Assembly (NCBI GenBank): GCA_016219875.1
Contig: JACRJZ010000057.1
Span: 43,939 to 107,938, forward strand
Source of the DNA: Verrucomicrobiota bacterium
GTDB lineage: Bacteria; Verrucomicrobiota; Verrucomicrobiia; Limisphaerales; JACRJZ01
Length of the DNA stretch: 64,000 nucleotides
Direction: 5' to 3'
Within the stretch, counting starts at the first letter, position 1; each line of letters begins with the position of its first letter. The notes under the pieces are model-generated. The model searched no databases. It was not told the origin of the DNA and saw only the letters and a list, made by a program, of their open reading frames with translations. Shown here piece by piece: positions 46,446 through 54,278 of the stretch. Position numbers and translations under genes: made by a program.

Positions 46446-47407
46446 ATTCGAAGGCGCGATTTACCATGTGATGAATCGCGGGGACCGGCGCGAACCGATC
46501 TTTCGGGATGAAGCGGATCGGAAGCGGTTCCTCGAAACCTTGGGCGAGGCTTGCGCCAAGACGGATTGGCAGGTCCACGCCCTTTGCCTGATGGGAAATC
46601 ACTTTCATCTGGTGGTGGAGACGCCCAAAGGGAACCTCGTGGCCGGCATGAAGTGGTTTCTCGGCACCTATACGGCGCGGGTCAATCGGCGGCACAAGCT
46701 CTCTGGCCACTTGTTCAGCGGGCGTTACAAGGCGCTGCTGGTGGACGCGGCCTCCCCGGGCTACTTCCGCACGGTCTGCGACTATGTGCATCTGAACCCG
46801 GTGCGGGCGAAGTTGCTGGCGGCGGAGCAGGCACTGCGGGATTACGCCTGGAGCAGTTACCCGGAATACCTGAAGCCGCCCGCGCGGCGCTGGGCGTGGC
46901 TGCGGGTGGAGCGGTTGTTGGGCGAGATGCGCCTGCCCAAGGACAGTGCGGCGGGGCGGCGGGAGTTTGAGCGCCAGATGGAGGCACGGCGGCGGCAGGA
47001 AAGCGGCGGGGAGGAATGGGCGGCGATCCGACGGGGCTGGTTCTTTGGCGCGGACGAGTTGAAGGAGGAACTGCTGGCGCGGGCGTCGGAACGGGTCGGA
47101 GCGCAGAATTACGGCGCGGAACGGCAGGAGAGCGGCGAGGCCAAGGCGGAGCGGTTGGTGCGGGAGGAATTGGTGAAGCTGGGCTGGACGGAGGCTGAAC
47201 TGAGGCGGCGTCGCAAGGGCGACGCGGGGAAGGTGCGCATCGCCCGGCGGTTACGGCAGGAGACGACGATGACGCTGGCATGGATCGCCGCGCGGCTCCA
47301 GATGGGCTTGTGGACGCATGTGTCAAACCTGCTGGGGGCAAAGCAAGGGACCGAAACGGAATCGGCGAAGAAGCGAGTCAGTGTCAAAAGTGAGGACTGA
47401 CCCCTTT
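46367..47407 (+). mobile_element. RAYT transposon with 27-bp terminal inverted repeats
   Basis: The left end AAAGGGGTCAGTCCTCACTA (46367-46393) and the right end (47381-47407, inverted) agree in 26 of 27 bases. Between them lies one transposase gene, whose stop codon is inside the right repeat. No target duplication is visible, as expected for Y1 transposases. The inserted unit interrupts an antitoxin gene, and the next gene starts 9 bp after the right end. Confidence 0.8.
46423..47400 (+). CDS. REP-associated tyrosine transposase (RAYT, Y1/IS200-like)
   Basis: This is a 325-aa protein. MPRPLRIEFEGAIYHVMNRGDRREPIFRDEADRKRF and the HUH metal-binding motif GNHFHLVVE (residues 59-67) identify TnpA_REP transposases. 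YFRTVCDYVHLNPVRAKL carries the candidate catalytic Tyr. RAYTs are single-strand transposases thought to move or copy REP/REPIN hairpins headed by GTAG. Such hairpins are frequent in this window, though the one flanking this gene is not obviously of those families. The C-terminal 140 residues are Arg/Glu-rich and end in a DNA-binding-like repeat (RRRKGDAGKVRIARRLRQETTMTLAWIAARL). Confidence 0.9.
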   Translation: MPRPLRIEFEGAIYHVMNRGDRREPIFRDEADRKRFLETLGEACAKTDWQVHALCLMGNHFHLVVETPKGNLVAGMKWFLGTYTARVNRRHKLSGHLFSGRYKALLVDAASPGYFRTVCDYVHLNPVRAKLLAAEQALRDYAWSSYPEYLKPPARRWAWLRVERLLGEMRLPKDSAAGRREFERQMEARRRQESGGEEWAAIRRGWFFGADELKEELLARASERVGAQNYGAERQESGEAKAERLVREELVKLGWTEAELRRRRKGDAGKVRIARRLRQETTMTLAWIAARLQMGLWTHVSNLLGAKQGTETESAKKRVSVKSED

Positions 47408-47415
47408 GCTTGCTT

Positions 47416-48534
47416 ATGCTTATGACGCCCAAATCCTCTGACCCGAGTCCAGACAATCCGGCCCAGGCGCGTGCGACCCGCCAACAAGCCCAGCAGCGGG
47501 CTGACCGGATAGGCCAGTTCCGCGCCGAACTGGCCGAGCTGGAACGGGAACAGGCGCTGGCCCTCACGCCGGAGCAGAGCACCCGCCTCGAGGCCCACCT
47601 CGAAGAACTGCTGGGGCGGCTCCGCCAAAAGTTTGGGGTGGATGCCACGGAGTCGGCGCGCCGGATTTCGTGGGGGATGCGGCTGGCGAGCTTGCTGGGG
47701 GCCATCGCGCTGTTCGCGGCGGCGGTGCTCTTCCTCCAGCGGATTTGGGGCTACCTGCCGCCGGCGGGGCAGGTTTCGATCCTGCTGGTGACTCCGTTGT
47801 TGTTGCTGGGGGCGGCCGAGTGGGCTTATGCGCGCCAGGCACCGCTGTATTACGTCGGCCTGCTGGCGCTGGCGGCGGGCGTGGGTTTTGCGATGGAACT
47901 GGGCACCCTGGGGGGCGTCCTGAATCTCACGCCATCAGTGCATGTGCTCCTGGTTTACGGACTGTTCGCCCTGTTGTTGGCCTACGCCTACGGGCTGAAA
48001 CTGTTGCTGGCGGCAGGGGCGGTGTTGGTGTGCGCCTACAGCGCAGGCGTGGCGTTTGAGTTCAAAGGCGCCAGTTGGTTCGGCCTCTTCCAAGAAACCC
48101 AGTATCTGCTGCCCGGCGCCGCCCTGCTCTACGCGGTGCCGTGGGCCACGAAAGGACGAGGGCCGCAGGAGTTCGCGCTCGTGTATAGGCTCTGTGGCGG
48201 CGGCGTGAGTCTGGGCGCGCTGCTGTTGTTGTCCACGATGGGCGACCTTTGCTGCGGTGGCTTGAGTCCCCGAATGACGGGCGGGCTTTACCAAATCTTC
48301 GGCCTGCTGCTGAGCGTGGGAATTGTCTGGCACGGCGTTCGATTGGCCCGGAGCGGCTTGGTCAATTTGGGCGTGGTGAGCTTCGTGACCTTCCTTTACC
48401 TGCGGCTCCACGCTTGGTGGTGGGATTGGATGCCGAAGTATGTGTTCTTCCTGCTCATCGGGCTGATCGCGCTGGGATTGCTGCTGGTGTTCCGGGCCTT
48501 GCGCGCCCGGGTTTCAGGAGAGGAGGCCGCATGA
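47416..48534 (+). CDS. Polytopic membrane protein, DUF2157-like
   Basis: Start candidates are ATG 47416 and 47422. A hydrophilic N-terminus of about 85 residues with coiled-coil character (ARATRQQAQQRADRIGQFRAELAELEREQ) is followed by about 10 membrane segments (WGMRLASLLGAIALFAAAVLFL onwards). The pattern matches predicted DUF2157-type membrane proteins. It overlaps the next gene by 4 bp (ATGA); the two form the common pair DUF2157/GDYXXLXY-type (DUF4824). Function is unknown. Confidence 0.65.
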   Translation: MLMTPKSSDPSPDNPAQARATRQQAQQRADRIGQFRAELAELEREQALALTPEQSTRLEAHLEELLGRLRQKFGVDATESARRISWGMRLASLLGAIALFAAAVLFLQRIWGYLPPAGQVSILLVTPLLLLGAAEWAYARQAPLYYVGLLALAAGVGFAMELGTLGGVLNLTPSVHVLLVYGLFALLLAYAYGLKLLLAAGAVLVCAYSAGVAFEFKGASWFGLFQETQYLLPGAALLYAVPWATKGRGPQEFALVYRLCGGGVSLGALLLLSTMGDLCCGGLSPRMTGGLYQIFGLLLSVGIVWHGVRLARSGLVNLGVVSFVTFLYLRLHAWWWDWMPKYVFFLLIGLIALGLLLVFRALRARVSGEEAA

Positions 48535-49274
48535 GACGCTTCCTGATTATTATCGCCGCCGCCGTGGTGCTGGCGGCCAACCTCTGGGCGGTCTTGCAGT
48601 CCTCCCGCAACCGGGCTGTGGCGCTGGGCGGACGGCTGGAATTGAGCGAGGAGGAACTCCGCTTCGAACCGCAGCCCTTTGACAGCACGGTGATCGTGCT
48701 GAACCTGCGGTGGCGCCTGCGGCAGGAAGGTGCAGACGATCCTGCGGCTCCGCCTTGGCTGGACGCGGCCAAACTGACGGAACTGGGTTTTGATTGCCGG
48801 CTGCCATTGGATCGCCCAGGGGCCAAGGAACATTACAGATCGACGGCCCCGCGACCGGCCTACCTGGTCGTGAAGCGTGCGGCGGATGTCACAACCAACG
48901 CGACTGGTGAACCGACAAAGTTGAAAGGCTTGGTGGTCGTTGATGCAGGGCCGGAACCGGCTCGTCTGCGCACCCGGCATCCTGACACGGATCGAAGTGC
49001 CATCGTGCATGGCGTCGTCAGTCTGGCATACGTGGAGTGGAACCACCGTGAGCACAAAAAGCTGCCGACGCCGAAACTCGCAGGCCGGATCGACACTTTG
49101 TTGCCCAGCGACATTGGCGTGCCGCTGCCCTACAGCCGGCTGCTGTTCCAGCACGACGCTTCCAAACGAAAAGACGCGCCGGCCCAAGGCCCGCGCTTCA
49201 AAGCGACCGTCTGCTGGGGGGCGAACTACGAGCCGTGGATTGCGGACCTTCGCCTAGTCGAACCAACGCGGTGA
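48531..49274 (+). CDS. Membrane-anchored DUF4824-like protein
   Basis: This 247-aa protein overlaps the upstream membrane protein by ATGA and has the ribosome-binding site AGGAGGCC. Residues 5-22 are a membrane anchor (FLIIIAAAVVLAANLWAVL); the rest is a probable beta-rich periplasmic domain (LELSEEELRFEPQPFDSTVIVLNLRWRL). The paired arrangement matches the DUF2157/DUF4824 gene pair seen in other bacteria; function is unknown. Confidence 0.7.
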   Translation: MRRFLIIIAAAVVLAANLWAVLQSSRNRAVALGGRLELSEEELRFEPQPFDSTVIVLNLRWRLRQEGADDPAAPPWLDAAKLTELGFDCRLPLDRPGAKEHYRSTAPRPAYLVVKRAADVTTNATGEPTKLKGLVVVDAGPEPARLRTRHPDTDRSAIVHGVVSLAYVEWNHREHKKLPTPKLAGRIDTLLPSDIGVPLPYSRLLFQHDASKRKDAPAQGPRFKATVCWGANYEPWIADLRLVEPTR

Positions 49275-49365
49275 GCGGTTGTGCGGGATCACAACGCTGG
49301 TTAAGCCTCTTCCGTACGCGCGGACAGTTCATCGCCCCAGCGCGGGGGTGTTTGAGAGACTCTCG

Positions 49366-49836
49366 CTACGGCGCAACTGGCGAGTCCGGGCCGGGCGCCG
49401 TGCCTTGCGGCGGAGCCGGCGGCGGTTCGCTTTCGGGCTGCTGTTGCACGAGCACCACCGGCACGGGGTAGCGCAACTTCATCACGTCGTCCACCAACAC
49501 TTCGATGTGGTAGAGGCCCTGGGTGGGAAGCTGCAACTGGCCGAGGAACGTGACGTTGGTCGCGTTGTGCGCGGCGTCGCGCAAGGCGAACCGGATGTCG
49601 CTCTTCCGCAGAACCGTCGCGCCGTCGGGGGCCAGGAAGCGCACCGTTTCGATGAACTGGCCGACGCCCGCGGTCCAGCGGTTCAGCACAAACATCTTGA
49701 AGATTGGAAACGGCACCTGCGGCACCGGTAGCGCATGCATCACGCCGACCAGGGTCAGCGAGCCGGTGATTTCACGCCGGATGTCTTCACAGATGAGCGA
49801 GCATTGGAGGTCGGGGAGGATGCGGGTAGGAGTCAT
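49366..49836 (-). CDS. Conserved hypothetical protein, probable Ig-like fold
   Basis: This 156-aa protein starts MTPTRILPDLQCSLICEDIRREITGSLTLVGVMHAL. It has strand-rich segments (FKMFVLNRWTAG, SDIRFALRDAAHNATNVTFLGQLQLPTQGLYHIEVLVDD) and a Pro-rich C-terminus. Proteins of this kind (an opening LQ-SxICEDIRxE-GxKxxLxGV) are widespread and unnamed. It follows folD by 45 bp, on the same strand, and is the last gene of the probable operon. Confidence 0.6.
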   Translation of the reverse strand: MTPTRILPDLQCSLICEDIRREITGSLTLVGVMHALPVPQVPFPIFKMFVLNRWTAGVGQFIETVRFLAPDGATVLRKSDIRFALRDAAHNATNVTFLGQLQLPTQGLYHIEVLVDDVMKLRYPVPVVLVQQQPESEPPPAPPQGTAPGPDSPVAP

Positions 49837-49881
49837 GCGGAAAAGGTCAGAGGTCAGAAGTCAGAGGTCAGTAGTCCGTGG

Positions 49882-50769
49882 TCATCGCGAAGCGAGTTCG
49901 GCGGCGCGAACGGTGTTTTGCATGAGCATGGCGATGGTCATGGGACCGACGCCGCCGGGATTGGGAGTGATCTTGCCGGCGATGGGCTGGACTTCGGCGA
50001 AGGCCACGTCGCCGACCAGCTTGGAGCCGTCTTTCGCCGCTGGATCAGGCACGCGGTTCACGCCCACGTCGATGACGGTGGCGCCCGGTTTCACCAAGCC
50101 GGCCTTGACGAACTCCGGCACGCCCATCGCAGCGATCAGAATGTCCGCGCGCCGGCAATGTGCCGCGAGGTCGCGGGTGCGCGAGTGGCAGAGCGTCACG
50201 GTGGCGTTGGCGTGTTTTGCCTTCTGGCAGAGGATCGACGTGAGGGGTTTGCCCACGATGTCGCCGCGGCCCAGGATCACGACCTCCGCGCCGTCGGTCG
50301 GCACGCCGCTGCGGATGAGGAGTTCCTGGACGCCCGCCGGGGTGCAAGGGCGGAAGCCGCTCGCGTCGCCCAGCATGAGCTTGCCCACGTTGACCGGATG
50401 GAAGCCGTCCACGTCCTTCTCCGGCTTCACGGCGGAATAAACCAGCGAGGCGCGGATGTGAGAGGGGACTGGAGCCTGAACGAGAATTCCATGAACGCGC
50501 GGATCGCGGTTCAGTTTCTCGATCAGTGCGAGCAACTCCGCTTCGGAGGTGGTTTCCGGCAACACCTGCGTGTCTGACCAAAGGCCCAGCCGCGCGCTGG
50601 TCTTGGCCTTCATGCCGACATAAACCCTGGAGGCGGGGTCTTCGCCCACGCGCACGAAGACCAAGCCCGGCAGGACGCCGCGGGCCTTCAGCGCGGCGAC
50701 GCGCTGCGCGGTTTCGGTGTGGAGTTGTTCGGCGATGGCGCGGCCATCAATGAGGTTGCCGGGAGCCAT
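49882..50769 (-). CDS. folD: Methylenetetrahydrofolate dehydrogenase/cyclohydrolase
   Basis: The 295-aa protein is the usual length for FolD, which interconverts 5,10-methylene- and 10-formyl-tetrahydrofolate for purine and formyl-Met synthesis. Motifs are YVGMKAKTSARLG (catalytic Lys), VHGILVQAPVP, KDVDGFHPVNVGKL, and VVILGRGDIVGKPLTSIL for NADP binding, then the end motif PNPGGVGPMTIAMLMQNT. Its start overlaps the SH3b stop (TGATG), which implies translational coupling. Confidence 0.95.
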   Translation of the reverse strand: MAPGNLIDGRAIAEQLHTETAQRVAALKARGVLPGLVFVRVGEDPASRVYVGMKAKTSARLGLWSDTQVLPETTSEAELLALIEKLNRDPRVHGILVQAPVPSHIRASLVYSAVKPEKDVDGFHPVNVGKLMLGDASGFRPCTPAGVQELLIRSGVPTDGAEVVILGRGDIVGKPLTSILCQKAKHANATVTLCHSRTRDLAAHCRRADILIAAMGVPEFVKAGLVKPGATVIDVGVNRVPDPAAKDGSKLVGDVAFAEVQPIAGKITPNPGGVGPMTIAMLMQNTVRAAELASR

Positions 50770-51857
50770 CAGGGAGCGTGGTCGATGGAATCAATCGTGA
50801 TGACCGGTGTGTTCGGCCAGCGCTCGTCGAGAAGTTCCTCGCCGGTGAGCAGGACCTTGTAGCCCTTGAACTGCTTGAGAGTGACGTTCGTGCTCGGGCT
50901 CCAGACGTAGTTGATGAGGCGGTTGTTGTCGAGGCTGCGCAACTCGAAGTAACTCGGCGCCTGGATGCTGGTGCCGCCTTTGAGCACGCCTTCGCGGGTC
51001 ACGACGCGCTTGATCAGTTCGTTCGTCACGCTCTCCGAGGCGGCGGCTGTGACGGCCACGAGGTTGGTGACGGCCGGTGGCGGAGTCGCTTCGGGAGCGG
51101 GTGGCGCAGCGGCGGCGACCGCAAGGTTGGTGGACGGAGGTTTTGTCACGGCGGTGGTGACGCTCACGTTAGTGTCCGCCATCACGGCTGCGGGAGTATT
51201 GGTCACGTTCACCACGACTACGTTGGTCACGACCGGTTCGCCGGGTTTGACTTCCGCCGGCACGACGACGGGCTTGATCTCGATCGCCGGTTTTGGCGCC
51301 ACAGCCACGGCGGCGGGCGGCAGTTCCTTGCTCAACAAATGCGCCGCCACAAAACCGCTGGCCGCCGCCGGCGCTTCGATCTTGAGCCAAGTCCCTTTGT
51401 TCGTGATGACCGTCACCGTAGCGCCTTTTTCGATGCGGCCCAGGACACTGTAATTCTCACCGGGGCCGCCGCGCAGATTCAGCCGGTTGGGCTTCACCGT
51501 CTTGTTGGTGGCGTCGATGTAGTCCGCGTGGACCCAGACGGTCGTGTTGGTCGGAAGCTGGATGCGGAACCACTTGGCCGGCTCATCGGGGCCGGGCTTC
51601 TTGGTGATTTCCTCGAGCACCGTCACGGCCTGGCCTTTTTGGAGGTGCGTGACGATTTCGCTGTTGACGGCGGCCTGGCCACGGACGTTCACGTGGTTCT
51701 GCTTCGCCACGGCCGGCTCCGGCACGAACACCTTGGCTGGCGGGGCCTTGGCGACCTGGTTGGTTTCCGCCGCGGCGAGGGGGGAGGCGCCGCCGCTGAC
51801 GACCGCGAAACCCAGCGCCACGCCCAGCGCCGGTAAGAGCCACTGTTTGGTTTTCAT
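50769..51857 (-). CDS. Exported SH3b-domain protein
   Basis: The preferred start is ATG 51857, which gives the signal peptide MKTKQWLLPALGVALGFAVVSGGASPLAAAE; the protein has 362 aa. Two bacterial SH3 domains (residues 50-110, HVNVRGQAAVNSEIVTHLQKGQAV; 110-165, PNRLNLRGGPGENYSVLGRIEKGATV) are followed by a Pro/Ala/Val-rich linker and a C-terminal 70-residue domain. Such proteins bind cell-wall components. It lies between the pseudouridine synthase and folD; its start lies inside the synthase ORF (275-nt overlap, different frame), and its stop overlaps folD. Confidence 0.75.
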   Translation of the reverse strand: MKTKQWLLPALGVALGFAVVSGGASPLAAAETNQVAKAPPAKVFVPEPAVAKQNHVNVRGQAAVNSEIVTHLQKGQAVTVLEEITKKPGPDEPAKWFRIQLPTNTTVWVHADYIDATNKTVKPNRLNLRGGPGENYSVLGRIEKGATVTVITNKGTWLKIEAPAAASGFVAAHLLSKELPPAAVAVAPKPAIEIKPVVVPAEVKPGEPVVTNVVVVNVTNTPAAVMADTNVSVTTAVTKPPSTNLAVAAAAPPAPEATPPPAVTNLVAVTAAASESVTNELIKRVVTREGVLKGGTSIQAPSYFELRSLDNNRLINYVWSPSTNVTLKQFKGYKVLLTGEELLDERWPNTPVITIDSIDHAP

Positions 51858-52638
51858 AATCGCCAAGTAGAGATTTTATCTCGGTTTCTGTCAACGTCCG
51901 CCATCGGCCCGCGCGCAGTTCGCCCAACCGGATCGGACCAATCTGCACGCGCTGCAACCGGATTACGTTCAACGCCACCGCTGTCAGCAGCCGCCGGACT
52001 TCGCGGTTGCGGCCTTCCGTCAGCACCATTTCCAGCACGCTGCTGGTGTTGTTCGCCGTCAGGATGCGGACGCTCTCCGCCTGGAGGCGCTCGCCGCCGT
52101 CGAGGACGCCGCGCATCATGCGGGTCGCTGCGTCCTGCCCGGCCCGCCCATCCACGATCACACGGTAAACCTTCCGGACGCCGTAGCGCGGGTGCGTGAC
52201 TTTTAGACAGAAGTCACCGTCGTTCGTTAGGAAAATCAGCCCTTCGCTCTCGTAGTCGAGCCGCCCCACGGAGAAGAGATGGCTCCACTCGGGCGGCAAC
52301 AACTCGCCAAGGGTGGGGCGCTGCTCGGGGTCGTGGCGCGTGCAGACGCAGCCGGGAGGTTTGTTGAGGGCAACGTAGAGCTTGCGCTTCGCCTGCACGG
52401 GTTGGCCATCCACGGCGACCCGGTCACAGGCCGGGTCCACCTTGGTGCCGAGCAGGCGCACCGGCTGCCCGTTCACCGCCACGCGGCCAGCGAGAATCAA
52501 CTGCTCCCCCGCGCGGCGGGAAGCGACTCCCGCGTCAGCCAGGAACTTTTGCAGGCGAACCACGGCGGGCAAGGCGGCACGCGGAAGGTGGGAGGCGGCG
52601 TCCAGGCTCGCGCGGTTGGCCCGCACGGCGGTCCGCAT
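51583..52638 (-). CDS. rRNA pseudouridine synthase (RluB/RsuA family) with long basic tail
   Basis: This 351-aa protein has an S4 domain first (VRLQKFLADAGVASRRAGEQLI), then the synthase domain with the catalytic Asp in GRLDYESEGLIFLTNDGD and the later KVYRVIVDGRAG and EGRNREVRRLL. The family converts uridine to pseudouridine in ribosomal RNA. The domain ends near residue 260; the remaining 90 residues (GRGAGFRGRQRRRLPPRRGG...) are Arg/Gly/Pro-rich and overlap the next gene out of frame. Either this is a natural basic tail, known for some RluB enzymes, or the stop was lost. An alternative start is GTG 52563. Confidence 0.8.
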   Translation of the reverse strand: MRTAVRANRASLDAASHLPRAALPAVVRLQKFLADAGVASRRAGEQLILAGRVAVNGQPVRLLGTKVDPACDRVAVDGQPVQAKRKLYVALNKPPGCVCTRHDPEQRPTLGELLPPEWSHLFSVGRLDYESEGLIFLTNDGDFCLKVTHPRYGVRKVYRVIVDGRAGQDAATRMMRGVLDGGERLQAESVRILTANNTSSVLEMVLTEGRNREVRRLLTAVALNVIRLQRVQIGPIRLGELRAGRWRTLTETEIKSLLGDYENQTVALTGAGRGAGFRGRQRRRLPPRRGGNQPGRQGPASQGVRAGAGRGEAEPRERPWPGRRQQRNRHAPPKRPGRDGARGNHQEARPR

Positions 52639-52664
52639 TCTTCACTCGGCCTTCCGCATTGGCA

Positions 52665-52820
52665 TCAGGCTTCCGGCTTGGTCTTGCGCAGACCCGTGAC
52701 CTTGGCCCCGTCTTGCCACTGGCCGCGCTTCTTGAGGAGGGCCACGCGCTCAAAACGCTTGAGCACGTTTCGTTTGGCGCCCATCGTGCCGATGGCGCGG
52801 AGACTGCGATGTTGAGACAT
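52665..52820 (-). CDS. Small basic protein (Chlamydiae/Verrucomicrobia family)
   Basis: This 51-aa protein begins MSQHRSLRAIGTMGAKRNVL and continues with KRFERVALLKKRGQWQDG, ending KPEA. The opening MSQHxSLRxxGxxGAKRNVLKRFERVxLLxxRG is the diagnostic pattern of the small basic protein found in Chlamydiae and Verrucomicrobia and thought to associate with ribosomes. It heads a minus-strand series with the rRNA-modifying pseudouridine synthase, which fits a ribosomal role. Confidence 0.9.
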   Translation of the reverse strand: MSQHRSLRAIGTMGAKRNVLKRFERVALLKKRGQWQDGAKVTGLRKTKPEA

Positions 52821-52930
52821 AAATCAATCGTTCGTTTCGTTTCGTGGCCGCTGGAAAAAAGCGGGCCGCGTTTCTAGCACGCCCCCTCGGCCCCTGCCAA
52901 CGGTTATTTTGGTGGCGCAGACATTCCGAC

Positions 52931-53036
52931 ATTCCGGCCTGCGGGTTCGCCGAACTTTCCAGTTCGGCGAACGGCGGAAGCGTGCTGCGGACTGGAAAGT
53001 CCGCCGCACCCGCAGGCTGGAAAGCCTGCGCTACGA
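52931..53036. repeat. Cluster of three REP-type hairpins
   Basis: The hairpins are TTCGCCGAACT-TTCC-AGTTCGGCGAA (11-bp stem), GCGGACT-GGAA-AGTCCGC and GCAGGCT-GGAA-AGCCTGC followed by GCTAC. All use TTCC or GGAA loops, and the last is on the minus strand with a GTAG head. It lies at the 3' end of the LOG-family gene, upstream of the small basic protein. Confidence 0.75.
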
Positions 53037-53039
53037 CGC

Positions 53040-54071
53040 TCACAGACTGTTCAAGGTGTCGATCAACTGCCGGAGCCGCCCGTACTCGCGCCGGGTGAAC
53101 TCGAAGGCGAGGCGCGGCAACGACAACGTAGCGGTCTCCTCCTGTTCTTCCGGCATCGGCTCGATGGCGCGGATGCGCCCGGTGGCCACGATGTCGGCGT
53201 AGTCTTCGTTCAACGCGTCGATGGCCGATGCGGAGGGCGCGTGTTTGAGCCGGATCACGAGCAGGTCTCTCACAAACCGCATCGAATGGTAGTTCCGGTA
53301 AAAGCGGGTGATGAGCTTCACCGCTTCCTCCACGTTGTCCGTGATGCGGTAGAGGGTGAGGTCGTCGGGCGAAATGAGCTGGTTGCGGAGCAGGTGCTCG
53401 CGGGTTTGCTTGTCCCACGTCTTCCAATAGGTCGAGCCAGGGGGATCGATGAGGACGAGCGGCATGAGCCGGCTCTTGCCGGTCTGCATGAGCGTGAGCG
53501 CCTCGTAGCCTTCGTCCATCGTGCCGAAGCCGCCGGGAAAGAGCGCGATGGCGTCCGAGTGGCGCACGAAGGTGAGCTTGCGGGTGAAGAAGTATTTGAA
53601 ATTGATCAGCTTCTTGTCGCCGGAGATGACCGGGTTCGCCGACTGCTCCCAGGGCAGACGAATGTTCGCGCCAAAACTGTTCTCTGGTCCCGCGCCTTCG
53701 TGGCCGGCCTGCATGATGCCCGGCCCGGCGCCCGTAATGACCATCCAGCCCGCGCCCGCCATCTTGCGGGCGAACTCCGCGGCTTGGCGGTACTCCGCTT
53801 CGTTGGGCCGCACCCGCGCGGAGCCGAAGACGGTGACCTTCTTGCGGTCGGCGTAGGGCGCGAAGAGCCGGAAGGCATAGCGCAGTTCGCGCAGGGTGGT
53901 CTGGATGATCCGCACGTCGCCGCGATCTTCCACGTCGTGGAGCAGCTTGAGCGCGTTCTCGACGATGTCGGCCACGAGTTCGGCGTTGTAGCCGCCGCCC
54001 TTGTAAGCGATGAGATCCTGCACGCGGCGGCGCAATTCAGAATCGGTCGGCGGTTTGTCGGTGCGTTCCAT
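53040..54071 (-). CDS. LOG-family protein (lysine decarboxylase-like fold)
   Basis: The ATG at 54071 (MERTDKPPTDSELRRRVQDLI) follows a repeat-derived region, so the upstream frame was discarded; the product has 343 aa. The Rossmann-like LOG domain contains VTVFGSARVRPNEAEYRQA and the signature PGGFGTMDEGYEAL (PGGxGTxxE). It also has MVITGAGPGIMQAGHEGA. Family members release cytokinin-type bases or nucleotide 5'-monophosphates by phosphoribohydrolase activity. This longer type with N- and C-terminal extensions is common in bacteria and has little functional data. No operon partner is evident. Confidence 0.8.
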   Translation of the reverse strand: MERTDKPPTDSELRRRVQDLIAYKGGGYNAELVADIVENALKLLHDVEDRGDVRIIQTTLRELRYAFRLFAPYADRKKVTVFGSARVRPNEAEYRQAAEFARKMAGAGWMVITGAGPGIMQAGHEGAGPENSFGANIRLPWEQSANPVISGDKKLINFKYFFTRKLTFVRHSDAIALFPGGFGTMDEGYEALTLMQTGKSRLMPLVLIDPPGSTYWKTWDKQTREHLLRNQLISPDDLTLYRITDNVEEAVKLITRFYRNYHSMRFVRDLLVIRLKHAPSASAIDALNEDYADIVATGRIRAIEPMPEEQEETATLSLPRLAFEFTRREYGRLRQLIDTLNSL

Positions 54072-54131
54072 GCGGCGAACAGTAGCGGGCGACGGCCAAA
54101 AAGCAAACCCAGGAGAGCCTCTTTCAAAACC

Positions 54132-54196
54132 GTAGCAGCCGACGTGAGGAGGCTCTGTTTCCCTTGAAGTTTGAGCCTCCTCACGTCGGCTGCTAC
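54132..54196. repeat. REPIN of family 1 (65 bp)
   Basis: GTAGCAGCCGACGTGAGGAG, spacer, then CTCCTCACGTCGGCTGCTAC. The flank CTTTCAAAACC is inverted to GAGTTTTGAAAT. It lies between the LOG gene start and the LamG protein's end. Confidence 0.85.
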
Positions 54197-54278
54197 CGAG
54201 TTTTGAAATTGCGTCAGGAGCGCTCCGCACGACGGAAGCGCGCGAGGCAACGCGAAGGGAGGCGTCTGGCCCGGTTCG

